A stretch of DNA of 64,000 nt from Aphanothece hegewaldii CCALA 016 (GTDB lineage: Bacteria > Cyanobacteriota > Cyanobacteriia > Cyanobacteriales > Microcystaceae). Location of the stretch: assembly GCF_003007785.1 (NCBI RefSeq), contig NZ_PXOH01000012.1:62001-126000 (forward strand), given 5' to 3'. The notes beneath the pieces were generated by a model. The model searched no databases. It had not been told where the DNA came from and was given only the letters and a program-made list of their open reading frames with translations. This document shows positions 35,587 through 45,271 of this stretch, piece by piece (the first letter of the stretch is position 1; every line of letters begins with the position of its first letter). The position numbers were made by a program, and so were the translations under genes.

Positions 35587-36558
35587 CTATACCAAAGTAA
35601 GATTAGGATATTGAGCGATAATATCATCTTTGGTCAACACGTCGCCTTCCGCTTGGGGACTCCAAAGAACTTCAACCGCTAATAAACGATCGCTACCAAT
35701 ACTACCGAGTTGTCTGACAACCGTTTGTAAATCCTGAGAATCCCTAACTGGGGGAAGTTCTAGACGACCTTCAACACCGACAATAATCGTAGCGATGATA
35801 TATTCTCCATTATCTTCGTCTATATGTACTAATTCTCCACCTGCACCCAGTAAAGCGTTCTGTGAGGCTTGTTTGAGTTGATTATTCATATTCGACAAAG
35901 TTTCAGCACGATACTTACTGCGTTCAGCTAAAGACCATTGATTGAACTTAGCTTCAGCACTATTTAAAGCCGCTTGAGCGGAGTCCGTCGCACCATAAAT
36001 CCAGTATTCAGGATGACGTAACAATGCTAAAGTTGATTCTTGCAGAAGTTCGGCACGTCCAGTCGCAGAACTTGTATCAGCAGTTTGAGCAATTTGATTT
36101 AGTTCTTTTTGTAAATAACGTGCGCTAGACAGTAAACCGACTTGTACTTTGGCTACAGACACTGTTGTTGTCGGGCTATCCATTGTATAACCATCGCCCA
36201 CTACACCCGAACTTCGGATCGTTCTAATGAGAAACCCAGCGATCGCAAAAAATACTAGAACGGTAAATAAGCTACCACCTCCCCCAAAGAAAAGGGGTAA
36301 CACAAAGGGTAAGCCATACCCACCACCACCGTAACCATATCCGTAACCATAACCACCACTAGGAGCAGGTTGATAAGTCCGTGTCGGTGCCATCCGAGGG
36401 GAGCTAAAGCCTCCTCCTCCCATACGTCCTCCGCTACCAGCCGCTAAAGATTCACTAGGATGACCTAAAGTTAAGGAAATCAATAAACCAGCAGCGATCA
36501 ACGGTTTTAAGAGCGGTTTGATCACGGATCTAAGCTTAAACAGTAGTTCGTTAATCAT
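35587..36558 (-). CDS. DUF1517 membrane protein (FLAP1-like)
   Basis: 323 residues. A hydrophobic N-terminal segment (LIAAGLLISLTLGHPSESLAAG) precedes a Gly/Tyr-rich low-complexity region (GYGYGYGYGGGGYG, about residues 65-85), a transmembrane helix (FTVLVFFAIAGFLIRTI), and then the DUF1517 domain (SVAKVQVGLLSSARYLQKEL, LLRHPEYWIYG, YIIATIIVGVEGRLELP, LAVEVLWSPQAEGD). Plant homologues act in thylakoid acclimation to fluctuating light (FLAP1), which is a family-level lead only. Confidence 0.8.
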   Translation of the reverse strand: MINELLFKLRSVIKPLLKPLIAAGLLISLTLGHPSESLAAGSGGRMGGGGFSSPRMAPTRTYQPAPSGGYGYGYGYGGGGYGLPFVLPLFFGGGGSLFTVLVFFAIAGFLIRTIRSSGVVGDGYTMDSPTTTVSVAKVQVGLLSSARYLQKELNQIAQTADTSSATGRAELLQESTLALLRHPEYWIYGATDSAQAALNSAEAKFNQWSLAERSKYRAETLSNMNNQLKQASQNALLGAGGELVHIDEDNGEYIIATIIVGVEGRLELPPVRDSQDLQTVVRQLGSIGSDRLLAVEVLWSPQAEGDVLTKDDIIAQYPNLTLV

Positions 36559-36786
36559 AGAACAATTCTAAATTTTCTCGCCTTTATTTATAGGATATCG
36601 ATCTTTCCGGCTTCAAGGATAGTGTCTATAGGTAGTAATTAGCGTACAAATTTTCATAATTTTCTCATATTGAAAATCGGAAACATCGGTAAAACTTCAT
36701 CTAGCCCTCTCGCCATGAGTTCCTTGACAATGATAGATTGGTATAAAGGCATTCATTTAATAAAGAGATAAGTAGATAGAACACTG

Positions 36787-38799
36787 GTGGATAAGGGAAC
36801 TCTCGTTGAGATTAGAATACAAGGAGAACGCCGGTTAGCGGTTGTTGATCGCCCTGAAGGGAAAAAAGATTGGATCGTGATCGACTCTGGAGGACAAGCC
36901 CATAAAATTCGTCCTCAACGAGTAGAATATCAAATCAAAGGACTTTATAACTCTTCGGATATTCGCGGTTTTGTGCAACAAGCACAGCCTTATATTGATC
37001 CTGATAGTCTAGAAGTCGCCTGGGAAATATTAGTCGAAGAAGGACTTAACATAACACCAGAAGATTTAGCACAATTATTATTTTCATCAAAAACACCAGT
37101 CGTTTGTTATGCGGCACACAGTTTATTAGCCGAAGATAAGATCTATTTCAAGCGTAAAGGTGATGGCTATGAACCCCGTTCGACGACACAAGTTGAAGAA
37201 ATTAAACATCAATTTTTAGTTGAACAGCAACGCTCTCAAGAAAAAGAGGGCTTTTTGAAAAGGGTTAAACAAGCTTTAGCCAAAGAAAAGGTAGAATGGA
37301 AAGATAGCGATCGCAATCGCTTAGAGGCTTTAGAACGATTTGTTTTGCAGCCTGAACAAAAATCAAATATAGTACAAGAGATCCTAACCATTTTCGGGCG
37401 ATCGCAAACTCCAGAGGCAACCTTTGAGTTGCTTGTTGAGTTAGGATGGTGGAGTCAAAACGAAAATCTCTTTCTTAGACGTAGTTCTTACCCTGTTCAC
37501 TTTCCGAAAAAGGTACTCGAAGTGGCTCATAAATGCTTGCAGTCTCCTCCTGATGATCCTCATGTTAACCGGTTGGATCTGACTCATCTCAAAATTTACA
37601 CGATTGATGATGAAAGTACCGAAGAAATCGACGACGGTTTAAGTGTAGAATACCTAGAAAATGGACAAGTTAGGCTATGGATACATATTGCTGATCCATC
37701 TCGTTTTGTCGCCCCTAACGATGAACTCGATCTCGAAGCAAGGAAACGTAGTACCAGTTTATATCTACCGACGGGAATGATCCCGATGTTTCCTGGGGAA
37801 TTAGCCACCGGGCCAATGAGTTTAATACAAGGGAAACTCTGTCCCGCCGTAAGTTTTGGTGTGATCTTAGACGAAACAGGGGCAGTTCAAGACTATCAAA
37901 TTCAAGTTACCCACGTTAAACCGACTTATCGTCTCACTTACCACGATGTAGATGAGATGTTGTTGATGGATATCAAAGCAGAACCAGAAATAAAAGTATT
38001 AGCCCAGTCAGCTAAATTACGTCATCAATGGCGTAAATCTCAAGGTTCGATTAATATTCAGATGCCAGAATCGATGATCAAAGTCAAGAATAATGATGAG
38101 ATTACCGTTGAAATATTAGAAGTTTCTCCCTCGCGTCAGTTAGTCGCAGAAATGATGATCCTAACTGGGGAAGTCGCAGGACGCTATTGCCAAAAACATA
38201 ATATACCCGTTCCTTTTCGCGGACAACCCCAACCCGAATTACCCTCCGAAGAAGAGTTATTATTACTTCCGGCTGGACCGGTTCGCTCTTGTGCTTTGCG
38301 TCGTTGTATGCCTCGTAGTGAGATGGGCGTTACACCAAGTCGTCATACCAGTTTAGGGTTAGATACTTATACTCAAGTAACTTCGCCAATTCGTCGTTAT
38401 ACCGATTTACTGGCTCATTTTCAAATTAAAGCCCATTTACGAGGGGATCAACTACCGTTTACTAGAGAACAGATGCAAGAGATTATTTATAGCGTCACTT
38501 CTTCAGCGCAAGAAGCTTCATCAGTAGAACGTCAAACAAATCGTTATTGGAGTCTAGAATTCCTACGCCGCAATGAAAATGAAGTTTGGCAAGCGTTGTT
38601 ATTGCGTTGGTTAAGAGAAGAGGAAAATTTAGGGTTAATTTTGCTTGAAGAATTAGGGTTAGAATTACCCCATCGTTTTGAACGACCTGTATCTTTAGGC
38701 GATCGCATGAGTTTACAAGTTAAAAATGCTGATCCCCATCGGGATGAAGTTCGTTTTAAAGAAATGCTTAATTGTGAAGTTTCTTCAACGGCTAGTTAA
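36787..38799 (+). CDS. RNase II/R-family 3'-5' exoribonuclease
   Basis: 670 residues, starting at GTG 36787. After an N-terminal SH3/cold-shock-like portion (TLVEIRIQGERRLAVVDRPEGKKDW) and a helical segment comes the RNB catalytic domain: LKIYTIDDESTEEIDDGLSV (conserved Asp cluster), LWIHIADPSRFV, LYLPTGMIPMFPGELA and TQVTSPIRRYTDLLAHFQI, then a short C-terminal S1-like end. The cyanobacterial enzyme is shorter than E. coli RNase R. Degrades mRNA and structured RNA. A short hypothetical gene follows. Confidence 0.9.
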   Translation: MDKGTLVEIRIQGERRLAVVDRPEGKKDWIVIDSGGQAHKIRPQRVEYQIKGLYNSSDIRGFVQQAQPYIDPDSLEVAWEILVEEGLNITPEDLAQLLFSSKTPVVCYAAHSLLAEDKIYFKRKGDGYEPRSTTQVEEIKHQFLVEQQRSQEKEGFLKRVKQALAKEKVEWKDSDRNRLEALERFVLQPEQKSNIVQEILTIFGRSQTPEATFELLVELGWWSQNENLFLRRSSYPVHFPKKVLEVAHKCLQSPPDDPHVNRLDLTHLKIYTIDDESTEEIDDGLSVEYLENGQVRLWIHIADPSRFVAPNDELDLEARKRSTSLYLPTGMIPMFPGELATGPMSLIQGKLCPAVSFGVILDETGAVQDYQIQVTHVKPTYRLTYHDVDEMLLMDIKAEPEIKVLAQSAKLRHQWRKSQGSINIQMPESMIKVKNNDEITVEILEVSPSRQLVAEMMILTGEVAGRYCQKHNIPVPFRGQPQPELPSEEELLLLPAGPVRSCALRRCMPRSEMGVTPSRHTSLGLDTYTQVTSPIRRYTDLLAHFQIKAHLRGDQLPFTREQMQEIIYSVTSSAQEASSVERQTNRYWSLEFLRRNENEVWQALLLRWLREEENLGLILLEELGLELPHRFERPVSLGDRMSLQVKNADPHRDEVRFKEMLNCEVSSTAS

Positions 38800-38815
38800 A
38801 ATAAAATTGAAGGTT

Positions 38816-39145
38816 ATGGAGCAATTTTATCCTTGTCAAATTGTTTGTTTAGAACATCAAAACTATTTGCTTTATAGCGAAGTTATTCAAGTTATATTAC
38901 AACGTGAATCTTGTTGGGTTCGTCCATTATTATTAGTTTTTCATTTAGATCAGGATGATTCCCAAGACGTTTTTGATGTTCGTTGTGTTTCTGATCTGAT
39001 TTTTCCTTTTAATTTTTTTCGTCCTGCACTAGATACGGAAGTCATTCCCCTTTTATCCCAATTATCCAAATTAGATTTATCACCCCAAGAAGAACAGCTT
39101 TCACGTTCTAAGTTTCAAGAATTATTAAAAGAGATTTGGCGGTAA
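38816..39145 (+). CDS. Hypothetical protein downstream of the RNase gene
   Basis: 109 residues from ATG 38816; longer versions would overlap the RNase coding region. Core: FYPCQIVCLEHQNYLLYSEVIQVI, SCWVRPLLLVFHLD, VFDVRCVSDLIFPFNFFRPAL. No membrane segment. It starts 16 bp after the RNase stop and is probably cotranscribed. I recognise it only as a cyanobacterial conserved protein. Confidence 0.6.
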   Translation: MEQFYPCQIVCLEHQNYLLYSEVIQVILQRESCWVRPLLLVFHLDQDDSQDVFDVRCVSDLIFPFNFFRPALDTEVIPLLSQLSKLDLSPQEEQLSRSKFQELLKEIWR

Positions 39146-39431
39146 AACTAAAGTATTTAATTCGATAAATCAGGAGTTTCTTCATTTTTAATTTCAGATT
39201 TTTTAGAACATGAAGCTTATCTAATTGTCGGCCGCTCATTTGATAAGTTAGAAATCCAAACAATACTAGACTTCCGTAGCATAAGAGGAATTGTTTTATT
39301 ATTTTCTTTCATTAAGTAAGATTTGTTCGATTCTTTCTTGGTTTGTCATATTATCAACTATAATTTCATTTGAATCCATAATTATTAATATAGCTAATTA
39401 ATCTATAATTTTATCCCAACTCAAAAAGTTA

Positions 39432-39764
39432 ATGCTAGTCCCAAATGCAAAAAATGCAGTTGTTGATATTCGCAAACTGCGTGAATACTGTTTAAACTTA
39501 GAACATGACGAAGGAAAACATAAAGCTCGACTTTTTAGCTCAATTTTGGGGATGACTGTAGAGAATGCTGATGAATTACAACAAATTCTTTTAGAGATCG
39601 TTCAAACATATGAGACAAAATTGGGACGACGTGATCATTTTGGACAGCGCTATACCATAGACTTTACTCTCGAATGGCAAAATAGAAGTGCGATAGTTAG
39701 GAGTGGCTGGATCATTGAACATCATTCTAATATTCCAAAATTAACAACCTGCTATCCTATATGA
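39432..39764 (+). CDS. DUF6883 protein (putative toxin-like partner)
   Basis: 110 residues. VPNAKNAVVDIRKLREYCLN followed by EHDEGKHKARLFSSILGM is the DUF6883 signature (a KxxDYLLNxxHxxGxxKAxxF-like pattern). The C-terminal half is beta-rich (YTIDFTLEWQNRSAIVRSGW). Catalysis by the H/K-rich segment is possible. Next gene begins 20 bp later, forming a two-gene cassette. Confidence 0.65.
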   Translation: MLVPNAKNAVVDIRKLREYCLNLEHDEGKHKARLFSSILGMTVENADELQQILLEIVQTYETKLGRRDHFGQRYTIDFTLEWQNRSAIVRSGWIIEHHSNIPKLTTCYPI

Positions 39765-39784
39765 GAATCTGGAGATAATAAAAA

Positions 39785-40033
39785 ATGAAAACGAATACAC
39801 CGAAGTTACTGGATGTAGTTGCTCTAGCTGTTGATCTTCCTGAATACAATTTATGGCAAGGTCAAGTTGGTACAGTAGTAGAATTATTAGCGGGTGGTAC
39901 GGCTTTTGAAGTCGAATTTAGTGACCGTAATGGGCGTACTTATGAATCTATTGGTTTATATCCAGAACAGATAATCATTTTACGTTTTGAACCAGTATCA
40001 TTTGATTCAAAACCTGAAATGATTACAGCATAA
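39785..40033 (+). CDS. DUF4926 protein (putative antitoxin-like partner)
   Basis: 82 residues. KLLDVVALAVDLPEYNLWQG followed by QVGTVVELL and EVEFSDRNGRTYE is the DUF4926 domain, an SH3-like small barrel. It follows the DUF6883 gene by 20 bp. Small paired DUF6883/DUF4926 genes recur in cyanobacteria as I recall, but a toxin-antitoxin function is inference. It ends 4 bp before the convergent glucosidase gene. Confidence 0.65.
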   Translation: MKTNTPKLLDVVALAVDLPEYNLWQGQVGTVVELLAGGTAFEVEFSDRNGRTYESIGLYPEQIIILRFEPVSFDSKPEMITA

Positions 40034-40037
40034 ACTC

Positions 40038-42284
40038 TTACGCTTCAATAACAACCCGTAAGTTACCGCGTTTTTTCGCCACCCGACAAGCGGTTGTTCC
40101 ATTCGATCTTTCAAACTCTAAATCAAGTAAAGTTTTTCCTACTCTTAAATTTTGGATCGATAACCAATGAATTGAAGGTAAAAGCGTTGGATCAATGATG
40201 CGTAGATAGTTTCCTGGTGCATCAGGGACCAAATTTAACATCATGAGAATAAGTTGGAAGATCGATCCACTCGCCCAAGCTTGCGGGGAACAAGCTACAG
40301 GATATTTAACGGGTGAATTTGAATCGAAACGCTCATAACCGCAAAATAATTCGGGTGGACGATGATAGGGCTGTGCTAGAGTCATATCAAAAAGTCCTTG
40401 GGCGATTTCTAAGGCTTGTTCAACAAAACCGAGCGATCGCAACCCTGTCGCAATCATACCATTATCATGAGGCCACACCGCCCCAATATGATAGCCCATC
40501 GGGTTATAAGTTGGATTAAGACTGCTTAGAGTCCGAATTCCCCAGCCATTAAACATATCGGGCGCTTGCAGACGTTCGGCTAAACTGGGGGCTTTTTCGA
40601 TGTCGACAATACCAGTATTTAAGCAATGTCCAGGGTTAGAGGTAATACTATCGACGGGTTTTCCTTTTCCATCCAAAGCTACTGCAAAATAGCCTTGATC
40701 GATTAGCCAAAAATCATGATTAAATCGAATTTTTAGCTCTTTAGCTTCTTTGCGCCAACGATCAGCTAAATCATATAATTTTTTGCGGTAGGCAATTTCT
40801 GCTAAACGAATTTTGGCTGCATAGACATATCCTTGTACTTCCGAAAGTGCGATCGCGCCTTCTGCGAGTTTGCCTTTACGATCTACAATACAATTACCTG
40901 AATCTTTCCAACCTTGGTTGACTAATCCTCTTTGGGAACGACAATAATAATGGATATAACCTGTATCTTTGAGACGGCGATCGCACCAGTCCATTGCTGC
41001 TAGTGCATTATCCCATAAGTCTTCTAATGTCTGTTCATCTGCTGTCCATGCGAAATACTCTGCATACAGCATCAACCATAACGGCGTTGCATCGATCGTT
41101 CCATAATAAGGCGTGTGGGGAATTTCTTGACATCTTGCCATTTCGCCGTATCTGATCTCGTGCATGATTTTACCCAGTTCTTCATCACGCCAATCGTTGT
41201 CCGTTTTCCCCTGATATTGCGCTAGAACGTAAAGAGTATCACGAGCAAGACAGGGATCTAAACTGAGGGTTTGAGTGGCTGCAATAATCGAATCTCGCCC
41301 AAATAGCGTAGAAAACCAAGGTACACCCGCCGCTAAAACATAACGACCTTCAATTGATTGTCTGAGTAGATAAATATCTTGTTCAGCTTGTTGAATAATT
41401 TCATTAATTTCTTGATCATCTGTTTGAATTTTAGTAGCTTGTTCGCGCCAGTGATGAGCCTCCATTAATTCGGCTGCTTTTGCTTGTCTTAAAGTTGTTG
41501 AATCGTCTATGTTTGAAGCTGATTTATTATCACTAAAAAATTGAACGTGATAGCCTAATACTTTATTTTCTCTAGCCTCTAATTGCACTGTCCATATTGC
41601 TGTATTTCCCTGGATTTTATCGGGTAAATAATTATTAAATTGGATTCTTGATTCTGTGATTATTCCGTCTAAACCTTGATATGCTAAAATTATTTCTGGT
41701 TCGGGATGATAAATTTTACCCAAATAATATTCTAAGAATTGTAATTTATTTCCTCTTTTTTCTCGACTATAACCCCGGACATCAAAAATATCTAAAAAAT
41801 CTGCATCAAAAGTAATACTTAATGTAAATTCAACTGCAAATGTATTAAAATTAGTAATTTTTATTTCTTCAAATAAACCGCCTTCTATAATAATTTCTCT
41901 TTCAAAACCAATTGTTTCCGCTAAAATGGGTTCTTCAGAATCGGGATTATTAATCTGAGGATTTGCTGCTAAAACTGTTAAAGAAAAGCCTTTTTGAGCC
42001 GTACTACTGAGTAAAATAGGTGCTTGTCTATTAATCTGTAAATCTAAACGACTCAGATAGCGAGTATCTTTACAAAATAGTCCCATGCTGTTAATAACTC
42101 CGTTGGTTGAACAGCGAGAACTCGCAACATTACCTAATGTATCAGTAATCAAAAAAATATCATCATTTTTTAAAGTCAGAGTGGGGACTGGATGTTCATT
42201 ATCAATCGCGCAAGACCAATCATCAGAAGCATATAAATCGGACTGAACAAATTTTCGTCCTTCAAATTCAATTATTTCTGTCAT
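40038..42284 (-). CDS. Amylo-alpha-1,6-glucosidase / glycogen-debranching-type hydrolase
   Basis: 748 residues. The N-terminal beta-sandwich (glycogen debranching enzyme N-terminal, bacterial/archaeal type) reads FLITDTLGNVASSRCSTNG...GLFCKDTRYLSRLDL. The (alpha/alpha)6 barrel contains AAGVPWFSTLFGRDSIIAATQTL, GKTDNDWRDEELGKIMHE, YGTIDATPLWLMLYAEYF, NQGWKDSGNCIVDRKGKLAEGAI and YHIGAVWPHDNGMIATGL, with acidic residues expected for an inverting GH. It heads a cluster with two GT4 enzymes and, further upstream, glycogen phosphorylase. Confidence 0.85.
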   Translation of the reverse strand: MTEIIEFEGRKFVQSDLYASDDWSCAIDNEHPVPTLTLKNDDIFLITDTLGNVASSRCSTNGVINSMGLFCKDTRYLSRLDLQINRQAPILLSSTAQKGFSLTVLAANPQINNPDSEEPILAETIGFEREIIIEGGLFEEIKITNFNTFAVEFTLSITFDADFLDIFDVRGYSREKRGNKLQFLEYYLGKIYHPEPEIILAYQGLDGIITESRIQFNNYLPDKIQGNTAIWTVQLEARENKVLGYHVQFFSDNKSASNIDDSTTLRQAKAAELMEAHHWREQATKIQTDDQEINEIIQQAEQDIYLLRQSIEGRYVLAAGVPWFSTLFGRDSIIAATQTLSLDPCLARDTLYVLAQYQGKTDNDWRDEELGKIMHEIRYGEMARCQEIPHTPYYGTIDATPLWLMLYAEYFAWTADEQTLEDLWDNALAAMDWCDRRLKDTGYIHYYCRSQRGLVNQGWKDSGNCIVDRKGKLAEGAIALSEVQGYVYAAKIRLAEIAYRKKLYDLADRWRKEAKELKIRFNHDFWLIDQGYFAVALDGKGKPVDSITSNPGHCLNTGIVDIEKAPSLAERLQAPDMFNGWGIRTLSSLNPTYNPMGYHIGAVWPHDNGMIATGLRSLGFVEQALEIAQGLFDMTLAQPYHRPPELFCGYERFDSNSPVKYPVACSPQAWASGSIFQLILMMLNLVPDAPGNYLRIIDPTLLPSIHWLSIQNLRVGKTLLDLEFERSNGTTACRVAKKRGNLRVVIEA

Positions 42285-42437
42285 AGTGAACCTAGGTGGT
42301 CAACAATAAAATTAAAACAAAATGTATAGTGTAGCAATCTAGCTGACAAAAAATGATTCGCGTTCAAACGGAATGTAAGTGAAAAAGTTAAACTTTGTTT
42401 CTCTCAAACCGATGAACCACGAATCAGACAACAAGAA

Positions 42438-43769
42438 TTATACCGCTAATTGTTTAGCCTCTGCTGCTACAGGTACAGGAGTCCATAAAGGAGAGGTGAG
42501 GGGCGGATTCCAAGGTTGCTCGTGCATAATGGTTCGAGCTAGAGTATAACGGTAAAGATGGCTTAGTTTAATGGCTACGTTATTCCATGTAAATCGTTGA
42601 TTTACATTGGCTGACGCTTGTTTTCTAAGTTTTTTCGCCCAAACTTCGTCTAATAAAACGCGCTCTATCGCCTGAGCAAAAGCCTCTACATCTTTGGGTG
42701 AAACGAGTAACCCAGTTTCTTCGGGAAGGACTGTAAAGCGTAATCCTCCAACATTAGAAGCAATAACGGGTGTTCCACAAGCCATCGCCTCGATCGCTAC
42801 TAAACCAAAGGGTTCGTAATGACTGGGAATGACACAGACATCAGCCGCACTATAATACAAGGGTAACAAATCGTGTCCAACTTGGCCAGTAAATAAAGTT
42901 ACTTCGCTTAAGCCCATTTCTTGGACAATTTGTTCAATACGTTGTCTTTCTTGTCCATCGATGCGATCGTTTATACTGCCGCCAACAATAACGAGTTTAA
43001 GGTTATCACAGCCTTGATTTTTGAGAACAGCACAGGCACGAACAAGAGTTTCAATTCCTTTACGGGGATCAAAACGTCCAACATAAAGAACAATTTTATC
43101 TTGGGGATGCCAACCGAGTTTCTTTCTAGCACTTAATGGGGGAATGGCACAGAAGTTACTCGTATCGGTTCCACAGGGGATAATTTCAATATGTCCTTTT
43201 TGAGAAACTCGTGTTCTAAGGATTTCTTTTTCTTGGGGACTGGTTGCTACAACACAACTTGCTTGTTCTAAAATTTTCTTTTCAGTCGCAATACGGGTTT
43301 GAGCAATTTTTGGTTTTTCTAATATTGCATCATACTTAACGGTACCTAAAGAATGATAAGTATGAATTAATTGTATTCCTGTTTTTTGTTGTAATTGTAG
43401 TCCAGCCCAAGCGGATAGCCAATAGTTGGTATGTAATAAAGGATAGTAATATGCTTGTGAAGTCTGAAAATCGCAAAAGGATTTAACAAACTCTGGCATA
43501 TGCTCAAATAGTCGATCTCTGGGGATAAAGGTTTCTGGCCCGGCTTTTAGGCGAATTGTGCGACAATAGGGAGAATGTTGAACAATAGTTGGATCGTCTG
43601 GATTTGCTTTGCGGGTGAACATATCTACTTGCCATCCCAAAGCAGCCAGATTTTCTCCCACTTGACGGACATATACATTTTGTCCCCCTGCTTCTTCAGT
43701 GCCAATCACGGCGGCAGGATCTGCATGATCTGAGATTAAAGCGATCGCTTGACGGTTATTACTAATCAT
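42438..43769 (-). CDS. GT4-family glycosyltransferase (sucrose-phosphate-synthase/MshA-like)
   Basis: 443 residues. GT-B fold: an N-terminal half starting ALISDHADPAAVIGTEEAGG and QNVYVRQVGENLAALGWQVD, where the G-G-Q-N-V-Y loop is typical for sucrose/trehalose-type GT4 enzymes. The C-terminal half has VLYVGRFDPRKGIETLVRAC, GHDLLPLYYSAADVCVIPSHYEPFGLVAIEAMACGTPVIAS, and the E of EPFGLVAIEA. Donor and acceptor cannot be fixed; sugar-nucleotide and sugar or sugar-phosphate are likely. It follows the other GT4 gene by 14 bp. Confidence 0.85.
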   Translation of the reverse strand: MISNNRQAIALISDHADPAAVIGTEEAGGQNVYVRQVGENLAALGWQVDMFTRKANPDDPTIVQHSPYCRTIRLKAGPETFIPRDRLFEHMPEFVKSFCDFQTSQAYYYPLLHTNYWLSAWAGLQLQQKTGIQLIHTYHSLGTVKYDAILEKPKIAQTRIATEKKILEQASCVVATSPQEKEILRTRVSQKGHIEIIPCGTDTSNFCAIPPLSARKKLGWHPQDKIVLYVGRFDPRKGIETLVRACAVLKNQGCDNLKLVIVGGSINDRIDGQERQRIEQIVQEMGLSEVTLFTGQVGHDLLPLYYSAADVCVIPSHYEPFGLVAIEAMACGTPVIASNVGGLRFTVLPEETGLLVSPKDVEAFAQAIERVLLDEVWAKKLRKQASANVNQRFTWNNVAIKLSHLYRYTLARTIMHEQPWNPPLTSPLWTPVPVAAEAKQLAV

Positions 43770-43783
43770 AATTCACCTAATCC

Positions 43784-44866
43784 TTAGTACGAGAAGTTAG
43801 AAATCATTGCTTTTCGTGTATGACCATTTTTGGCGAATTTTTCGGCTAAAAGTTGGCGATACACAGCTTCGTAACCGTCTGCCATCCGTTTAGCACTAAA
43901 GTTCTCTAACACATGATCTCGACAGTCTTGACGCTTTAGTTCTGATATTCTCTCAACTGCGGCAACACATTCATCGACCGAATTGCAGATATAGCCACTT
44001 TTCTCGTGAGATATGACTTCGGGTACAGATCCTAAGTTCATTGCAATGACGGGTGTTCCGACAATCATCGATTCAACCATGACTAAACCAAAAGGTTCGC
44101 GCCATGTTATCGGAAATAAGGTTGCAATTGCACCACCGAGTAAAGGGCTTTTATCTTGGTGTGTCGCTTCTCCTAGGTATTGGATTTGTTTTCCGTCAAT
44201 ATGAGGTTTAACTTGGGTTGCAAAAAATTCTTGATCGACTAAATCGACTTTACCTGCCATTTTCAACGGTAAACCTGTGCGTTTGGCGATTTCAATGGCT
44301 AAATGAGGTCCTTTTTCGGATGACATTCTGCCTAAAAAAGCCAGATAAGGTGGGTTATCTGGTTGAGGATGGTAAGTATAGCGATTTGGATCAATTCCGT
44401 TATAAACCGTTGCTACACAATTCAGATTTAATCTTTTTTCCCGTTGTGCCTGAGAAATACTGACAAATGGCTGTTTTTTTGCATGGATGAACAGCTTTTC
44501 ATTATCGGGGGTGAAAATACCATGCAAGGTATGAACGGTGGGCGTTTTGACTAAATTGACATAGGGTAAGGCGGCACAGCCTATATGAGAATGAATAATA
44601 TCAAATTGATCAGCCTGTTCATAAACTCGGCTGAGATTCAGCATCTCATAAATCCCGTATTCTTTGATGTTTGGATCGAGGCGTAAAGCTTGAGGGTGTA
44701 CTGATTCAAGCTTGGCGAGAGTTATTGAATCGCCTGATGCAAACAAGGTTACATCGTGTCCTTTTCTGACTAATTCATCTGTCAGTAAACCAACTACTAA
44801 TTCAGTTCCGCCATATGCGGGAGGTGGGACACGTTCCCACAGGGGTGCAATTTGGGCTATCCTCAT
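43784..44866 (-). CDS. GT4-family glycosyltransferase
   Basis: 360 residues. N-terminal RIAQIAPLWERVPPPAYGGTELVVGLLTDELV is typical of GT4 proteins annotated in cyanobacteria as glycogen-synthase-like or a-1,3-type transferases. C-terminal half: YLAFLGRMSSEKGPHLAIEI and PITWREPFGLVMVESMIVGTPVIAMNLGSVPEVI. It is the first gene of a pair with the one at 42438. Neighbouring debranching enzyme and phosphorylase suggest a storage-sugar role, but substrates are unknown. Confidence 0.85.
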   Translation of the reverse strand: MRIAQIAPLWERVPPPAYGGTELVVGLLTDELVRKGHDVTLFASGDSITLAKLESVHPQALRLDPNIKEYGIYEMLNLSRVYEQADQFDIIHSHIGCAALPYVNLVKTPTVHTLHGIFTPDNEKLFIHAKKQPFVSISQAQREKRLNLNCVATVYNGIDPNRYTYHPQPDNPPYLAFLGRMSSEKGPHLAIEIAKRTGLPLKMAGKVDLVDQEFFATQVKPHIDGKQIQYLGEATHQDKSPLLGGAIATLFPITWREPFGLVMVESMIVGTPVIAMNLGSVPEVISHEKSGYICNSVDECVAAVERISELKRQDCRDHVLENFSAKRMADGYEAVYRQLLAEKFAKNGHTRKAMISNFSY

Positions 44867-45271
44867 GCTTATTCCTCCTTTTTTTATGAATTTATTGATG
44901 TTTCGTCTGGTTTCTAAGTTTGTGATCCTTTTGTATCTTTACTGATACAATTTAGTTTTGTTAAGAAACAATAAACAAGTAGGGATTACCGAACATCGGC
45001 ACTTAGACTATTGACAAAATCGACGTTTTAGATGCTAATCTAAAAAATATTTTTATGTTTTAAGGTAATTTCAATAAGAATTTTTACCTAGATTACATTA
45101 AAGTTTAATGGAAGGTCTGGCTTTTAGTTATCTCCCTTGAGGAGCAAAATCTCTGTTGAGGGGTATGAGATTTTTAATTCTTTGGATATATGAAAAGTAA
45201 ATTTGTTGGGATTTGTAATTAGACTCTTACATCTGTAAAAGCTTATTACAAACCCGATTGAGAGAGCGAAA
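44867..45271. other. Intergenic region upstream of the GT4 pair
   Basis: 405 bp, AT-rich and without a convincing gene. It includes AAAATCTC ... GAGATTTT, an 8-bp inverted repeat around 13 bases, at about 45154-45182, and a near-perfect GAGGAG... element close to it. It likely holds the end of the glgP transcript and the promoter of the GT4 pair. Confidence 0.45.

Noticed and set aside
39146-39431. A PIN-type toxin fragment on the plus strand (DFLEHEAYLIVGRSFDK)
   Set aside because: The frame is short, lacks recognisable active-site residues and has no clear start.
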